Source: Corythucha ciliata (Eukaryota > Arthropoda > Insecta > Hemiptera > Tingidae). Taken from it: a stretch of 64,000 nt of DNA. The notes beneath the pieces are model-generated. The model did not search any database, was not told the origin of the DNA, and worked only from the letters and a program-made list of their open reading frames with translations. Location of the stretch: assembly GCA_038030265.1 (NCBI GenBank), contig CM075942.1:11304029-11368028 (forward strand), given 5' to 3'. Every line of letters begins with the position of its first letter. The first letter of the stretch is position 1. The translations under genes and the position numbers were made by a program. Positions 1 to 12,509 of the stretch are shown here, one piece after another.

Positions 1-109
1 CCCCTCCATCCCACACAAATTACTGTCTCCTCTTTCTTCGACTTCCAACAGTGGGTACGTAATTGAAATACTACTGCTTGAGGAATCAAAAAATGGGTGT
101 AAAACTTAC

Positions 110-3100
110 TGTATCACAGAATTCCGTGAACTTCGAAAAGTAGTACCACCAGCATGTTTCCGCCATCTAAAAAAGGCGATAAAATTAGTAATTTGCCCGT
201 TATTTTTCATCATTTAACGATGTCACGCACCCTCATTGCCATGCTGCTCCTCGAATAATCCACAGGTTGACACCTAAAGCTGTAACTGCCCCACCAGCCA
301 GACATCAGGTACTGAAACAGTAAAAAAAAAAAGTTTTATTATTATTATTATTTTTATTTTTCAAGGTGCATCAACAACGAGGTTATTAGCCCGCTATCTT
401 CAGCTGAGGTATGTGCTTAGGTATTGTCATAATCTATTCATTTGTAATTCTTTACCTATGTTTATATCAATTTATATATACCTATTGATTTTAAAAAACT
501 CTCATGTTCCCATCGGCATTAATTAATAAATCTTACCACTAATTATTCCACCAAACTGTGAAGATTGGCAGTCATTAAAAATAATTGAGTAAGATAAACA
601 AAAGCACCCATTTTTTTCAATCAGACGCGGTTTTCTCACCTATTCGATTTTTTAATTAAAAAAATGACTATACCTAAAGAAAGCTGAGGCTCTACACCAA
701 CTTTTAAGATTGCAGTGTACGATTAACTGATAGATTCAGTCGGAGTTGAAAACGTTAGAAAATTCTGCGAATTTTCGTAATTTCTCACATTTTACTACTC
801 GGGCTTATTTTTCGTCCCCTGAATCCTACATTTAAAATAACATTTTGCACTGGGAAGATGGCAAATTTAACGCTCTTTCCAACGGTGTATTCAGATTTGA
901 TTTTCGGCCAGAAATAAGCGAGTTACAGTCGTTTTAGTAACGCAATGTCAATAACACGAAACAAATTTTAAAAGAGAAAAAAGTCGGACTTCGTGCGGGG
1001 TGAAAATTTTTTTTGCAGAGGACAACTTTTGCCGCAAATGAGTTGCAGAATCGAACCCTGGACGGTGGTGCGACCTTAACATTAAACCTGTATAGGCTAA
1101 AAATTGACTGTCATTCAACGTCTTAATTAAGACGAATAGAAGGAATAACTGAATAAAATTGAAATAAATTCCTTGTACCTACACTCGACGGAAATTTTTC
1201 GCATCCAAAGATAGTTTTCCCCCCATAAATTAAAAAGAGAGCAGATGGAAAAATTTTCCAGCATATGAAGGTTGCGTGACGAAATAACAAAAAAGAGACG
1301 CACAAGAGTTTAAAAAGGTGACGGTGATTAGGTAGTCAAATTGACCAAAAATATTGTTTCCTGGACTTCCCTAGCATTAATTAGTCATAAAAGGGAAAAA
1401 CATGGTTTTTTTTTCTCGCCTTTCGGTAGTATTAAGACGCGCGCTGTTTCTCCCGATTAAAGCCTGGAGCTCAATCACCTGTTGATTACATCGTGCAAAA
1501 TTATTTCCCAGAAAATACGCTAGAAAATTAACGAAAAGCTTCTAAAGAGACACAGTCTGTTTATTATAATTACTTGGACAAAACTGTCTTTTTTCCTTGG
1601 AAGAAGAATATCCATATTACGAAGGCTAAACCCTCAATTAACGAAGAAAAAAGACTTTAGCCGGCGGTCATATTTCTGTCATTTACATCTTTTCATCCCA
1701 TACTACAAGTAGACGACCCGCCAGACTTGAAATATCAACAAAATTTAGCCGAGATATTTAACTAAAATGGATGTACGCGCGAGTTTGGAAGAGAGGGTAT
1801 TTCGATGGGTGTTTTGGCTTATTATTTCTCAATAATAAGTCTTTGTAATCGTATCGCAAAAAAATTTTTTTGAACCCCCCCTCAAAATTTGTAGATTTAC
1901 GTTTCAAAGTGCGTAGAATCCAAATCTGCAAAAAAAAAAAAAAATGTCCGTCCGCCGTCCGGGCCATATCTTGCCCTAGGATTGTTCGAAAAAACTCGTT
2001 TTTTCGCACATAGACTCCATTTGGGGTCTAGTTGGTCCTAACATCTGATCAGTATGATCAAATAACCTCCTTGGGTTTTATGGGCCAAAAGCGGGTCCAA
2101 AATGGGGATTTTCAAAGGATTTGGGGTCATAGGGGTGTGGGGTGTCGATTTTCATGTAATTTCAAGCCGGATTTGACTACATCCATGAATAATAAACCCA
2201 CAGTCGAAATAATAAGGCATTGTTCGATAATTCGCAGCGTTTTTTGTTTTATTTTCGAGAGCTGAAAAAAGTTATACCTAATTTGGGTAAGTATCTTAAT
2301 GCCTTTAAGAAGAAACCTCGCTATGGAAGTAATAAGGGAGAAATTGTGCAGTTATGGGTAGAATACCCACGGGGTAGGGTGTATTAGGCGCATCTAGGTC
2401 CAGGATGGGGTAAGGAACCACATAGTAGCGCCCTGGCTTGAAATTCTCGAAGGCACACGCCAGCGTGAAGGAAGGCGCGGGTAATTTTACAAATATTCTT
2501 CACTCTGGTGGACTCTGGAGTGGATAACAAAATATTTTCGTAGTGATAAAACCACTTTTCTGGCACGAACCACGAAGAAGGGGCGTTACACCTCAGGCAC
2601 GAAATCCCAAGTGGATTAGTGTGCACCCATTGAGTCCACAGGTCGAGCGCAGACGAGGTTGAGGATGTTCTCCTCGACACTTTGCCTGAAAACATCCTCG
2701 AGCTTATAAAGCCCGAAGATGTTAAACCTGCCACCCCGAAAACGATGCGGGAGGAGGCTGTCGAACTTGTCGTACACACATCACACCCGAACCTGACCTA
2801 ATGGGGATGCTGTGATTATCTCCCCCCCCCCCGTAATCAGACCCACTACCGTCCCAAAGTCCTTAACGCACGTCCTTCAACTTAACGCTTATTCTGTGAA
2901 TGTCCCTCTTGTATTTTCTAACCCACTTAGGCCACAATGGCTATCGCCCTTCCCCACCCTCGCCGAAGGTTGACAGAAATCCGCCTCATGCGTTCATTCG
3001 CAGTGCTGTGCCCAACCGACTTTAAGAGGAGGATGGGAGGTATCAACCCCGTAAGGCCGATCTCTATGGTCATTAGGATAACGAAATGCTTTAAGCAGGG

Positions 3101-6100
3101 GGATGTCAGGAAGAAGACCCCTCACCCCCCGGCGACCCTTCCGTCTAATTTTTGTTGTTGTTCGCCACTAAAAGATTTTTTTTTTTTTTTTGCATCTTCA
3201 TCATACCTTCAAGTTTGAAGTTTCAATTAGCAACAGGTACTTTACATTTTCTTCGGAATCCCCCACTTGCGAGGCTATTTATTTCCGTTTGTGACTCAAC
3301 CCTCTTGAAATGTCCGCAAAGTTTTCGCAACTGTAAAGGAAACAAACCAAAGACGAAAAAAAAACAAAAAAACATTTCTGTCGTCCAATTTTAGTAAATA
3401 TGGAGAAGGGATTGGAGTGAATTCCTCCAATTTATGGATAGGAGCTGCAGTGTACAATTTCAAGGGGTATAATGTCGTATAATTATCTATTCCATCAGTT
3501 GTTCATTAAAAACCATTCTGCGCTGATCGTAAGGACCGACTTGAATAATACGAATAATGAGCCATTAGAATTCGCCGGAGGATTTTTCTTTCGCCTACGT
3601 CATATTTGTTCCATCCGCCTGAAAAGACGTAAACCTACCCCTCTCCTCTCTTTGCAATTGTTGTATCACAATTGTTCGGCGATGCACTAAGATTAAGTTT
3701 CCCCACCTCGCAGGGCTTTAATTACTTAATTTCCTTAGCACCATTCGCTCCTACAAAAAAAAAAAAAAAACCAGCCTCGTGTGTCAATTATAGCAATGAA
3801 ATTGCAGCAAATTAACGACGCCGGTGGATGCTTCTCATTGACAAAATTGTATAAAATCGCAGTAAACTAATTAATTCAGGTTACAATCACCTTAAAAACA
3901 CCTTGGAGGACTAATTGACCTCACTTTTTTTTCGTTTTAGTTACAATTTTACATCAGCCATCAATAGAACACAAATAATCGTGCTTTCGCAACCAAAGTT
4001 TTAACGGTTTATAGTTATAGTTGTGAGGAGGGGGGTGCTACTTTATGGACACTGCTGGCTTTTAAACAAAAACTGTGATTTACGTCATTTTAAATCACAA
4101 CATATGAGGGTATTAGTAGTATATAGGAAGTATTAATTATACCAGAAGAGGTTGTTGCACAAGGATGTTAGTGTATTCGATCCTTCTGACACGCAAAGTT
4201 GTAACACCCAGAAGCGTAATTATTTTTTGCATTAAAAAAAGAAAAGAAAAAAAAAAAACCTTGTTCAACGAGAATGAGACTCGTCCTTAAGAATTTTTTT
4301 ATTCCAAGTTTTTCAGGGATAAGGGACGAAGAGTGAAACTTAAAGAGAGGGGCGAACTTGTCAAAATAGAAAATCATGTTTTATTATTTAGGGCGCGTTT
4401 GCAGGAGCGCCTGGACAAATACAGCGCGGTATGTGAAACTCCCCCCTCCCTTACACCACACTTCTCACCCACAGTAATGAAGGGAGAGCTCTATGCGTTA
4501 ACATTGTGCCATTTATTTACAAATTACCCGAGGCGCAAGGTTAATCTTTGTTGCGTTTATAAAATTGCAGGCGAGAGACGTTTTTTGGCGCGAAGAAAAA
4601 CTATTTTTTTTTTTGGGGTCGTCGCTCGAGGAAGAATTAAAAGATCCTGTTTCAAATGCCAGCATCTCTGTTTGCTCTTGTTCCCCGGGCAAGGTTAATA
4701 TTTCCCATCTTTCCTGTTTGTATAGTCAAGATTAATGGGTGGGAACAAGGAAAACTTCGTTTCGGTATTTGAGAGCCACATCAAAGCCCTAATAACCTGT
4801 TGTTTTTAAGCATGTAAAGTCAGGGCGCCTGATGCATCATAATAATGACAAAGTCTACTCGAGTCCCTAATCCTTAAATTAATTATTTTAATCGTGACAT
4901 AATTAATAACATTTCGCGCACAATTGCCAAACGAACTGGAACCCATGGGTGCTTTGATCCGTTGGTAGAAAACTGGAGAATGACTTGATACGTGATGTGG
5001 CCATGACTTTATTTTTTTTGAAACGCGATGAGTACACACCGCTACGTGGAAGCACCTACGGCATTCTATTATAGACAAAGTAATGCGTTCATATTTTTCT
5101 GTCGAGAGTCATAACGAACGGCGAGTGACGTTCATTTTTCCGGTCTATATTTTCGGACAGGTTGATCCCAAGCTACTTCATTGTGGAAGCTCGTGATATA
5201 AGGGGAAAAAAGTTCACTTTAAATGGGAAGGCGAACCAGAGAGTGTTTTTTTTTTTACGAGGAAATAAAAGACATTCTGTTCGCGAGAACGTGCTCGAAT
5301 CAGATCTCATACGCTGATAGCGTGAACACGAGAGCATGGTCTTCTCTCGCTAGTAGGTTCTCCAAAGATTGCTTTGAAGATAAAATAATAGTAAATTTAG
5401 TGCGGTGGAGGTAGTTTTGTACGAAAATTGACTTGATGCCCTCCCCTAATATTTTTAGCGGAGAAGTGGAATTTGTGTGCCTGCCCCATCACACACTTGT
5501 AGAACCGGATCGGCGATTCCTCGCATCCCCGGACTTCCTAGAGTACATTCAAGTTTCACTGTGTTTCTTTTTTGAGCTTTTTCCCAGTTGAAAGCGTATA
5601 GGCAGCCTCAGTTAGACCATATTGGCTAAAAAAAAGAGACAAATTTGGAAATTGCACGAAATGTGCGTCCTGGGGGGGTTTCAGCCCGGGTAATCCGTGG
5701 ATACAAACGGATTTTCACACAGACGAGCCGTTGAAGGGATTCCCCCCGTAATTCCGGCATCAAATTTCCGAGCCTACTTAATCGACGGACGTGAAGGAAG
5801 AGCCTCGATGAAGGCGGACCTCACTGATGGGTGATGGCCTGCTCTGGGGACGAGGAAATCGGCTGGAACGGGCGACAGCGCAACACGCTCATTTTTGGCA
5901 AAGTCATCGGTTTCTATTGAGCTCTGAGGGGACCACACACTAGCAACCGATCAGTCGCGCGACAGCCGCGGGTTTCAGCGACACTCTCGACATGCAGTCG
6001 CGTGAAAGAGAGCCGTTTGGGAATACGAGTTGAGTGAAAAAAGAGCCGCCCCGGCAGTCGCGGCGCAAGTCGTTTGACTTTCCAAGTCGCTGCTGTAGTC

Positions 6101-9100
6101 GCGGCCACGGTCGTGTAGTGTGTTATTATCCTTACCGCTATTTTCACACCCTATCCGTCAATGAACGCTTATGCTTCAAGCCACGAATTTCTTAATTTTA
6201 GCCGCGAATGAGTGCTTTTTGTCCACTTTACCCTCATGTAACGTCTTTCTCAATATCAGGCGCGGGCTAGCTTTTCTCAACTTTAGCAGCAAAATAGCGT
6301 CAGCCGATCAGCACATTAGTGAGCAAGGATCTAACAAACTGGGGACGGTGTTTTCTATATTTTTGCCGCGAATTTTTCTCAAGAAAGCGCGAATTTTCTC
6401 AATTTGAGCCCTCCAGAATAGCGCTCTCGGAGGCTCAATCGAATATTCAGACCACAGTCTTTGCTCATATCACTTGCACCGTTATATTCTTCAGGTCGGA
6501 TGGGCTGAAATTCGTAGAGAAAGGAGCCAAACCACTGTCCAACCTTTTCACATAACACATACCTACATCCATGAACATAGAACCTAAAAATCCTCTTTTC
6601 CCCGTATTTGTAAGCTTTTCGGGGCCACGGGGCGGTCCTACCTTGGCGGTAAGCTACTGGGCAAACGTTATCTTAACGTAGGTAGATAGTACAAGGTGTC
6701 ATAAATTACTAATGTTCCAAACGTGATTTTAAAGTAATAAAAAGCCAGTTGATTGAGCACGAATATCGCGTGGAAAGGAAGTAAAATTTGACAAATTCCG
6801 TGACATTTAAATCAGAATTGCAAGGAGCACGACAGGTTCGTCAGGAACCGTGTAACTCTAAGCACAAGACCTTAAATCTTACGCCTAAAAATTGATTCGA
6901 CCTTGCCAATAAGAAACGTTGTTGTGAGTGAACGAGGAGGCAACTTCGTGCAGCACGCTGTGAAAAATATCTTCAAGGGCTAAATCATTGAGGGGAGGGA
7001 CGGAAGTTTCGGCTAAAAATCTGAACAAAAAACCTCTTTTTTTTTGGTGAAAGGAACAAAATTTGGGGCCAGCCACACCAATATTTACCTATGTGTGTTT
7101 ATAACACACGCAAAAAATGAAACATTTGTTCAATCAAAAATGTCAGAAGTTGTGCTTCCCGTAACACTTTTTGACAAAAAAAATTCAAGGTTTTTACGGA
7201 GGATACACCATTCTAATCCTCGCGTTGCACAGGTTCCACAAATTCCTCAAAGAAGTGAAAATGAAAGAGAACTTTGAGAAGACACTAGTTAGAGGGGGGG
7301 GGGGGCTCACAAAACTGTGCCAGGAACTTGATCACTTCCTGGAAGTCGCGCGCTCTCCTACCCACAGAGCTCGTCTCTCTCTCCTGAGCACGCTCCCCCC
7401 CCCTCCACCGACAGACTAAGCTAGCGTATTTTTGTTGTTTCTACCGCGGCAGACACCCTCCCCATCGTGCAGCCCACACCTCGGAAGTAAGTCAAAGTAA
7501 GCGACCAGAAACCGCTTTTTATCGAGTTCCACTCCCCGATAATTTTATTTTTTCATCTTCTCCATCCTCGACGGGGTGATGCCCCAATGACATGGATTCA
7601 CAGAATTAATGTATAATGAACGCGGAAGACGGAACGATGAGTTAAACAATCAAAATTTGATATACAGGTTTAATGCCCCCCCCCCCTCCGAGATGGTATT
7701 TAAACTTCAAATTCAACTTTCGAGACAATGTTGGAGAGTGATGGGGGTCGAGGTAGACAGTGAAATATTATCCGCAATAAACCAATCTCCAGGTAATAAT
7801 ATCGAGTAAGCGGTTTCTTTCCCTTGCAAATAAGTGCGAGTGATTTCACTCGCAAAGTAAGCATCGCCCTACTGACCCCAATGAAAACGAAAAGAAAAAA
7901 AGTGAGGAGAGGCAACTTGTATATGAATCAGATACGCGATTCCAAAAAAACTATGGTTACACTCTCAGTGGCAGTTACCCAATGGTTGTATCGTCAACCC
8001 CCACCCCATAGCAACCCTACAATAGACATGCAACAGTTATTCGGAAGATGGAAATAAAAAATAAACTCACCTCGTAGACTATCCAAGCTGAAAATAGCGT
8101 CTGGAAGAAATTATATACGACTAGGACGTTCCTCAATTTGAAGGGTTTTCTATTTTGCATTAACGCCGGCCCTAGGACTTTGCTCGTGTACGCGTAAGTT
8201 AAACAGACGGCCAAAGTTGGCCAAGGTGAGGACATCATGGGCCAGTCATTCGTTCGAGGATCTGTAAGAAAAAAGACGCACAAAAAAAGGTGTGATACAA
8301 TGGGACGTAATAAAAGATGATAATGAAGGACAATTTTGTGTGTGCTATTTTATGTAACTTTTTAACGTGACAAAGTTGAGGTAATAACGAATTCATAAAA
8401 ATGAGCCCATCATTTCGGAGAGTCACTCTATACTCTCGACACCACGCGATTCGCGCCGCTTCCTGTCCACCCCTCCCACCAACACATTTTTAGTGAATCA
8501 CATTAAGAGGTCATAAGCACGCGTTCAAGCGTACTTGACTTCGAGGTACATTTCCAAGTCCAAAGACGTCGTCGTGGTGGTTTAGCAACAGGGTTTTGAC
8601 GGTTGGGTCATCGCACTTTTTTCAAACAATTAAACAACAAAAAGTCATCACTAATAACAGAAAATCCATTTCATTTTATTTAAAAATGTTCAATTGATTG
8701 ATTCATTGGCTTGGATGGGAGGGCAGGAGGAGGAGAAGGGTGTCCAGAAAATTTAAAAATAAACGACACTCTCACTTTTTCAAAACAGTACGCTTAATTT
8801 GCCTCAAAAATTCTCGATTTCTATTTTTTTCCCCAACGACTTAAACTTATCAATTGAGAATTTGGTGTTTACTTTATAATACCCCAATTAAGCTTGTGAT
8901 TGCTAGCTCCGAATCTCAATCCTAAAGCCCCAGAATCTGACTACATATATCCATCCAAAAAAGGTGATTTTGGCCCCATTATAAAAACCGTTTTACATTC
9001 AATACTGAACGAACACTTTCTCCAACACAGTTGGGATCACTAGGGGCCCACGGGAGCACCCCCCCCCCCTACAGCAGTGAAGACGAATAAGTGGGCCCAA

Positions 9101-11072
9101 AATACTTGCTACACCACAGTTTTTGGCTAATTCTACGACCTTCAATCGCACCGCTAATTCCCTTAGTTTAATTATTTAGGGACCTACGTAAAGTCGGTAC
9201 AGCAAACTTGAAAGCCACGAACGACAGCAGCTGCAAAACTTACGTCGAACACAAATCACATTCCTTTTTCGTGATCCTTGACAAAAAAAAAATTCCTGAA
9301 AGAAACGAGTTTAAAAGCTTCATTTGACTAGTTTGCTAAGTGGCACATCGTGTTGCCTTCCTGAAGTCTGGGACACAAAAACAAAAGTCCTTTGGGAGTT
9401 GAATTATCAAGTTGAAGGAAAACAACTTCAATATTATGCTATTTCCATTCAATTAGCTCGAAAAATAAACATAAGTACATGACACTGGATCAAACGAAGC
9501 GCTCTGAAACTAAGTGCCACTCGTAATAAATACGCGGGACTACACGGGCTGGAGAGGAACGTGACTTACACAAATGTTAATTTTATTCAAATAAGTGGAC
9601 CGGCTAGGGTTTGGTAGAATCAGCCATGCAAGTGTGTCGGCTGGAAGAAAATCAAATTTTCAGGGTAATTTTGAAATCGTGAAGCGCATTATAAATGAAA
9701 TAGAGAAGTTCCTGGAGTTCTGTTTGACTGCCATCAATCATTAATTTAATAAAATAGTTAAGTAAAAAATGAAGAATAGCGAGCTATTTTCTTGCCAATT
9801 AGACTTCGTGGGGTCTTTGAGGCATCCAGAAGCAAGTGAAGTGGTAACAATCATGCAGAAGAAAGGCGCATTGCACAGAACAAATTACTGGTTTTAACCT
9901 CAACTTTCAGGCGATCTGGTGTATCAAGCGGATTCACGGAAAAATCGCCAGCCATCCGAGCTGCTGCGTGTGAGCCCACTAGAGTTGGTGAGCTGAAAAG
10001 ACCCGCTGGGGTAGTGCTGAAAAAACCTGTCAGGTTTTTTTTTCTACAGGCAGCCGTGCACTGTTCATCACTCAACTCTATTCGTCCTTAAAACTCAAAT
10101 ACTAACGTTTTTTCCTCAATTCGCCTTAGTCGTTTCACCAAACGCTGCAGAGTTGCTTCTAACGAGGCGGGGATGGTTGGAAATGTCACAGAAAATTTGA
10201 GGTGGACCAGGACCGTAGGGCTAGATATCGAGCCAGAGGTTAACCCCTCCCTCCCTAGTTCCAAAGTCGAATTCATATTCACCGGTGGATCTTCCTTATA
10301 ATTATGACGTCGAAGCAAAGCCCTTCCCCATTCCACAGGTAATACGCATACGAAACCCCGTAAGGGCATTGATCGCTTTCAGCCGCCACACGGTCTGGTG
10401 ATATACCCCGCGGTGGGTGAGTGGAGGGGCTGGGCTTCCCCGCGAATGAATGACCACAACGCACAACACGCGGGGGAAGGAGGAAGTGTTATGTCAACGT
10501 AATATCGTAGAAGATACGTATTATTTCCCAGCCTACAGTTTTTAGAGGACAGTGGGGACGTATTTCACTCGTTATGTCAAGGTGGTGAAACACTTTTGGG
10601 GTGGTGGGGCTGTTTCCACATAGGGCCCGAAACTAAAAAATTCATTTAGTGGGGTCGTACCCCCCCGCACCTTCTGCCTCTATTCCAATGAGATATGAAA
10701 AAAAAATCAGACCAATCAAGAGCAATACAAGTACTTTAAAGGCCAAACTGTTAATGATGAGAGTTTATTTATGTCAGATTTCGTAATTTAAGGCTTTTAG
10801 ATTTTTTTTTTTTCCGCGTAAGAAGTCATCAATCTTAGCGCGGTCTTGGCTGACTCAACATTTTTCTACACCTCCCCCCTTTACCTCTTTTGTCACATAT
10901 ACCTACCCACTAACGATTTTTGTTTGTAAATACTACAGACACACAAGTTAATGTAGGTACATTTAAACAAATTTTAATAAAACGCCAAACAAAATTGAAA
11001 TTATGACTCACCGCTTTTATTACTCATTAAATCCGTATACCAGTCCGTGATATCTCTGACCAACGAGGCCAT
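110..11072 (-). CDS. ELOVL-type very-long-chain fatty acid elongase, N-terminal part (4 exons; gene continues past left edge)
   Basis: This encodes the start of an ER-membrane ELO-family 3-ketoacyl-CoA synthase, which catalyses the condensation step of fatty acid elongation. Coding exons on the minus strand are 11072-11012 (61 nt), 8261-8071 (191 nt), 311-231 (81 nt) and 166-110 (57 nt). All have AG acceptors and GT donors, and the phases match (1, 0, 0, 0), giving 130 residues. Family signatures in order are DPRTNDWPMMSSP (residues 21-33), a membrane segment, GPALMQNRKPFKLRNVL, GWWGSYSFRCQPVDYS and WWYYFSKFTEFCDT. The start is the ATG at 11072, opening MASLVRDITDWY, as expected for insect ELOVL proteins of the AAEL008004/ELOVL7 type. 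The family is usually about 270-330 residues, so the HxxHH catalytic box and later membrane helices should lie left of the window. Intron 1 is 2.75 kb, intron 2 is 7.76 kb and intron 3 only 64 nt. Exon joining is inferred from splice sites and family resemblance. Confidence 0.92.
1890..2180 (+). repeat. Dispersed repeat family, copy A
   Basis: The stretch containing GGCCATATCTTGCCCTAGG, a GGTCTAGTTGGTCCTAACAT block and TTTCAAGCCGGATTTG recurs near 42240-42700 (plus, carrying a nested MITE) and near 50755-51075 (minus). The three copies differ by scattered substitutions and no coding potential is visible. It is an uncharacterised interspersed element, probably non-autonomous. Confidence 0.75.
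6165..6660 (-). repeat. Minisatellite family M2, reversed copy with tail
   Basis: Degenerate units of about 32 bp reading, on the minus strand, roughly GCTAATTCGCGGCTAAAATTG. They are followed by a non-repetitive tail (about 6430-6660, including TTTTCGGGGCCACGGGG) that resembles the tail at about 39530-39720. The shared tail suggests the minisatellite is an internal part of a mobile element and not a free-standing array. Confidence 0.55.
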
Positions 11073-11605
11073 GATCGATGGGAGTGGGGGGGGGGGGTCT
11101 TTTAGTAAGACGATCACCGAGGACTAATTTGTTGCGTGTAATTGTTGAGAGGGTAACTTGTGTGGTACGATCCCAACTTTTCTGTAAAAACAAAAAGACA
11201 AATTAAATGGCAAAAACCACGACATGATCGGACAAAAATAACAAAATTCTTGAACGGTGAAAAATGTGGGAGAAAACAACTCACGGATGCCACCCCCCCC
11301 CCATCAACTGCGGTGATTAGAAGGCAATTGGTGAGAGGGGAGGGACCCCTTTTTAATTTCAAGGGGGTTTAGTTTCAAGTAGCGCAAATAAGACAAAATC
11401 GGATATACAGTCCCAAAACGACTCAAAGATACGCGGAAGTCGTTAGAAACAATCAATATGCCGAGTTCCATAATTAGACTCGTCCCCTTCCCCTTTTGCT
11501 GTGACTGTTGAATACATAATTATAAATTTAAATTCGGTCGGTTCGCTCCCGACAAAAAAGCAAATATACGCTCTTTAAAAAAAACCTATGAGATTTAAAT
11601 TTTAG

Positions 11606-11734
11606 ACAATGGCAACGACTTTAATCTTCGAATGGAGGACTGGGTGAGAGCCACCAACCACCATGATTGGGGGTTTCTGGAGATGTGGCCATCAGTGGCC
11701 ACATTTACAACCAAATATGTTGTGGAAGGGCAAG
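11606..11734 (+). CDS. Probable internal coding exon of an unrecognised gene
   Basis: A 129-nt open stretch lies between a TTTTAG acceptor and a consensus GTAAGT donor. Read as 2 nt + 42 codons + 1 nt it gives a protein-like sequence starting NGNDFNLRMEDWV and ending in TFTTKYVVEGQ. The frame has no stops, the composition is balanced (Trp, Met, Pro, Tyr), and both splice sites are strong. I do not recognise the family. A receptor N-terminus just before a first membrane helix is one possibility, but that is speculation. The gene would be divergent from the elongase, whose start is 534 bp to the left. I could not link further exons to it with confidence. Confidence 0.6.
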
Positions 11735-12380
11735 GTAAGTTTACAGCGAAAAAAAAACCTGCTCTAAAGATTAAGTTTACAGAGAGTTGTCTTTAATACC
11801 AAAATCGTATGAGAAGCTAAAACTTGACGGGGACGACCTCCCTAAAATAACCGTGAAATTCAACTAAAGTGCCATTTGTTTCGTAAAAATAACAATGAGG
11901 GGGAAAAACATGTAGGGGGGGGGGGTGTACGAGTGTACGAACTTGACCTGGGAGAATTTTAGTTTAATACGATCAAGGGCAACAGTGATGAACAGGTAAG
12001 CGGGGAAGCATTTTAATTGTTATGTCACAGTCTTTGTTTTTTTTATTTGTCGACATAAATATTAGAAGAAAAAAAGAATTGTTCGAGGGAGTCTGAATCC
12101 CACCTAGCTCGTAGAAACTAATTTTTAGGCTTTTGAGGAACCAGGCGACAAAACGAATTTCAAACGGTTTTTTTTTTGCTTAATTTAAGAGATTAACCAA
12201 TACAATCGTGAATATATGCGGACCTTGAGAGGACGAAAAGAATTCGATAAACCGACGAATGAAAGGGGGTGGGGGATTCACAAAAAAAGGCGTACCAATG
12301 GAAAGGTATAAGTAACCTCGGGTCGGGTGAAGAGAAAGCGAGCGTTCTTCTCTCAAGAAGCTCATTGAAAGAAATTGTCC

Positions 12381-12505
12381 ATGGACTGTGAGGACAGTGA
12401 CGACGACTGGAGCGGTTGCAAGGCTCTGAAGGAGGGGGGGGGGGAATCTTACGTAAAAGCTTGGGAGTCGAGCAATTTTACGTCGGAATGTACTGGTACT
12501 AGCAG
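12381..12505 (+). CDS. Possible first coding exon (ATG to GTAAGT donor), unrecognised
   Basis: An ATG opens 41 codons plus 2 nt and ends exactly at a consensus CAG|GTAAGT donor. The peptide begins MDCEDSDDDWSGCKALK and later contains NFTSECTGTS, with one potential N-glycosylation site and three cysteines. An in-frame TGA lies just upstream, so the ATG would be the start. Against it, the frame crosses an 11-G homopolymer (prone to length error), no partner exon was identified, and a 41-codon open frame can occur by chance. Its phase does not fit as the next exon after 11606-11734. Confidence 0.25.
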
Positions 12506-12509
12506 GTAA

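Larger units (their letters stand above)
312..8070. other. Intron 2 of the elongase gene: repeat-rich, no further exon seen
   Basis: This 7.76-kb stretch separates elongase exons 2 and 3. It holds a dispersed repeat copy (about 1890-2180), reversed ~32-bp minisatellite units (about 6165-6425) followed by a tail shared with 39.5-39.7 kb, a GC-rich block with imperfect ACACACTA-type inverted ends (about 5925-6130), and several poly(A), poly(T) and poly(C) runs. I found no further elongase exon and no recognisable separate gene. Confidence 0.6.

Noticed and set aside
1030..1115. tRNA-like B-box (GGTTCGATTCT) on the minus strand with a possible A-box nearby
   Set aside because: No cloverleaf could be drawn with a paired acceptor stem; at best a decayed tRNA-derived SINE head. 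A second B-box-like site near 15650 lacks an A-box.
2384..2779. 131-codon open frame on the minus strand
   Set aside because: Ser/Thr/Arg-rich, no recognisable domain. It may be a shadow of a decayed element on the plus strand, but no motif could be confirmed.
11958..11991. A 33-nt micro-exon between TTTTAG and GTAAGC
   Set aside because: It would create a stop in the phase left by the exon at 11606-11734, and there is no independent support.
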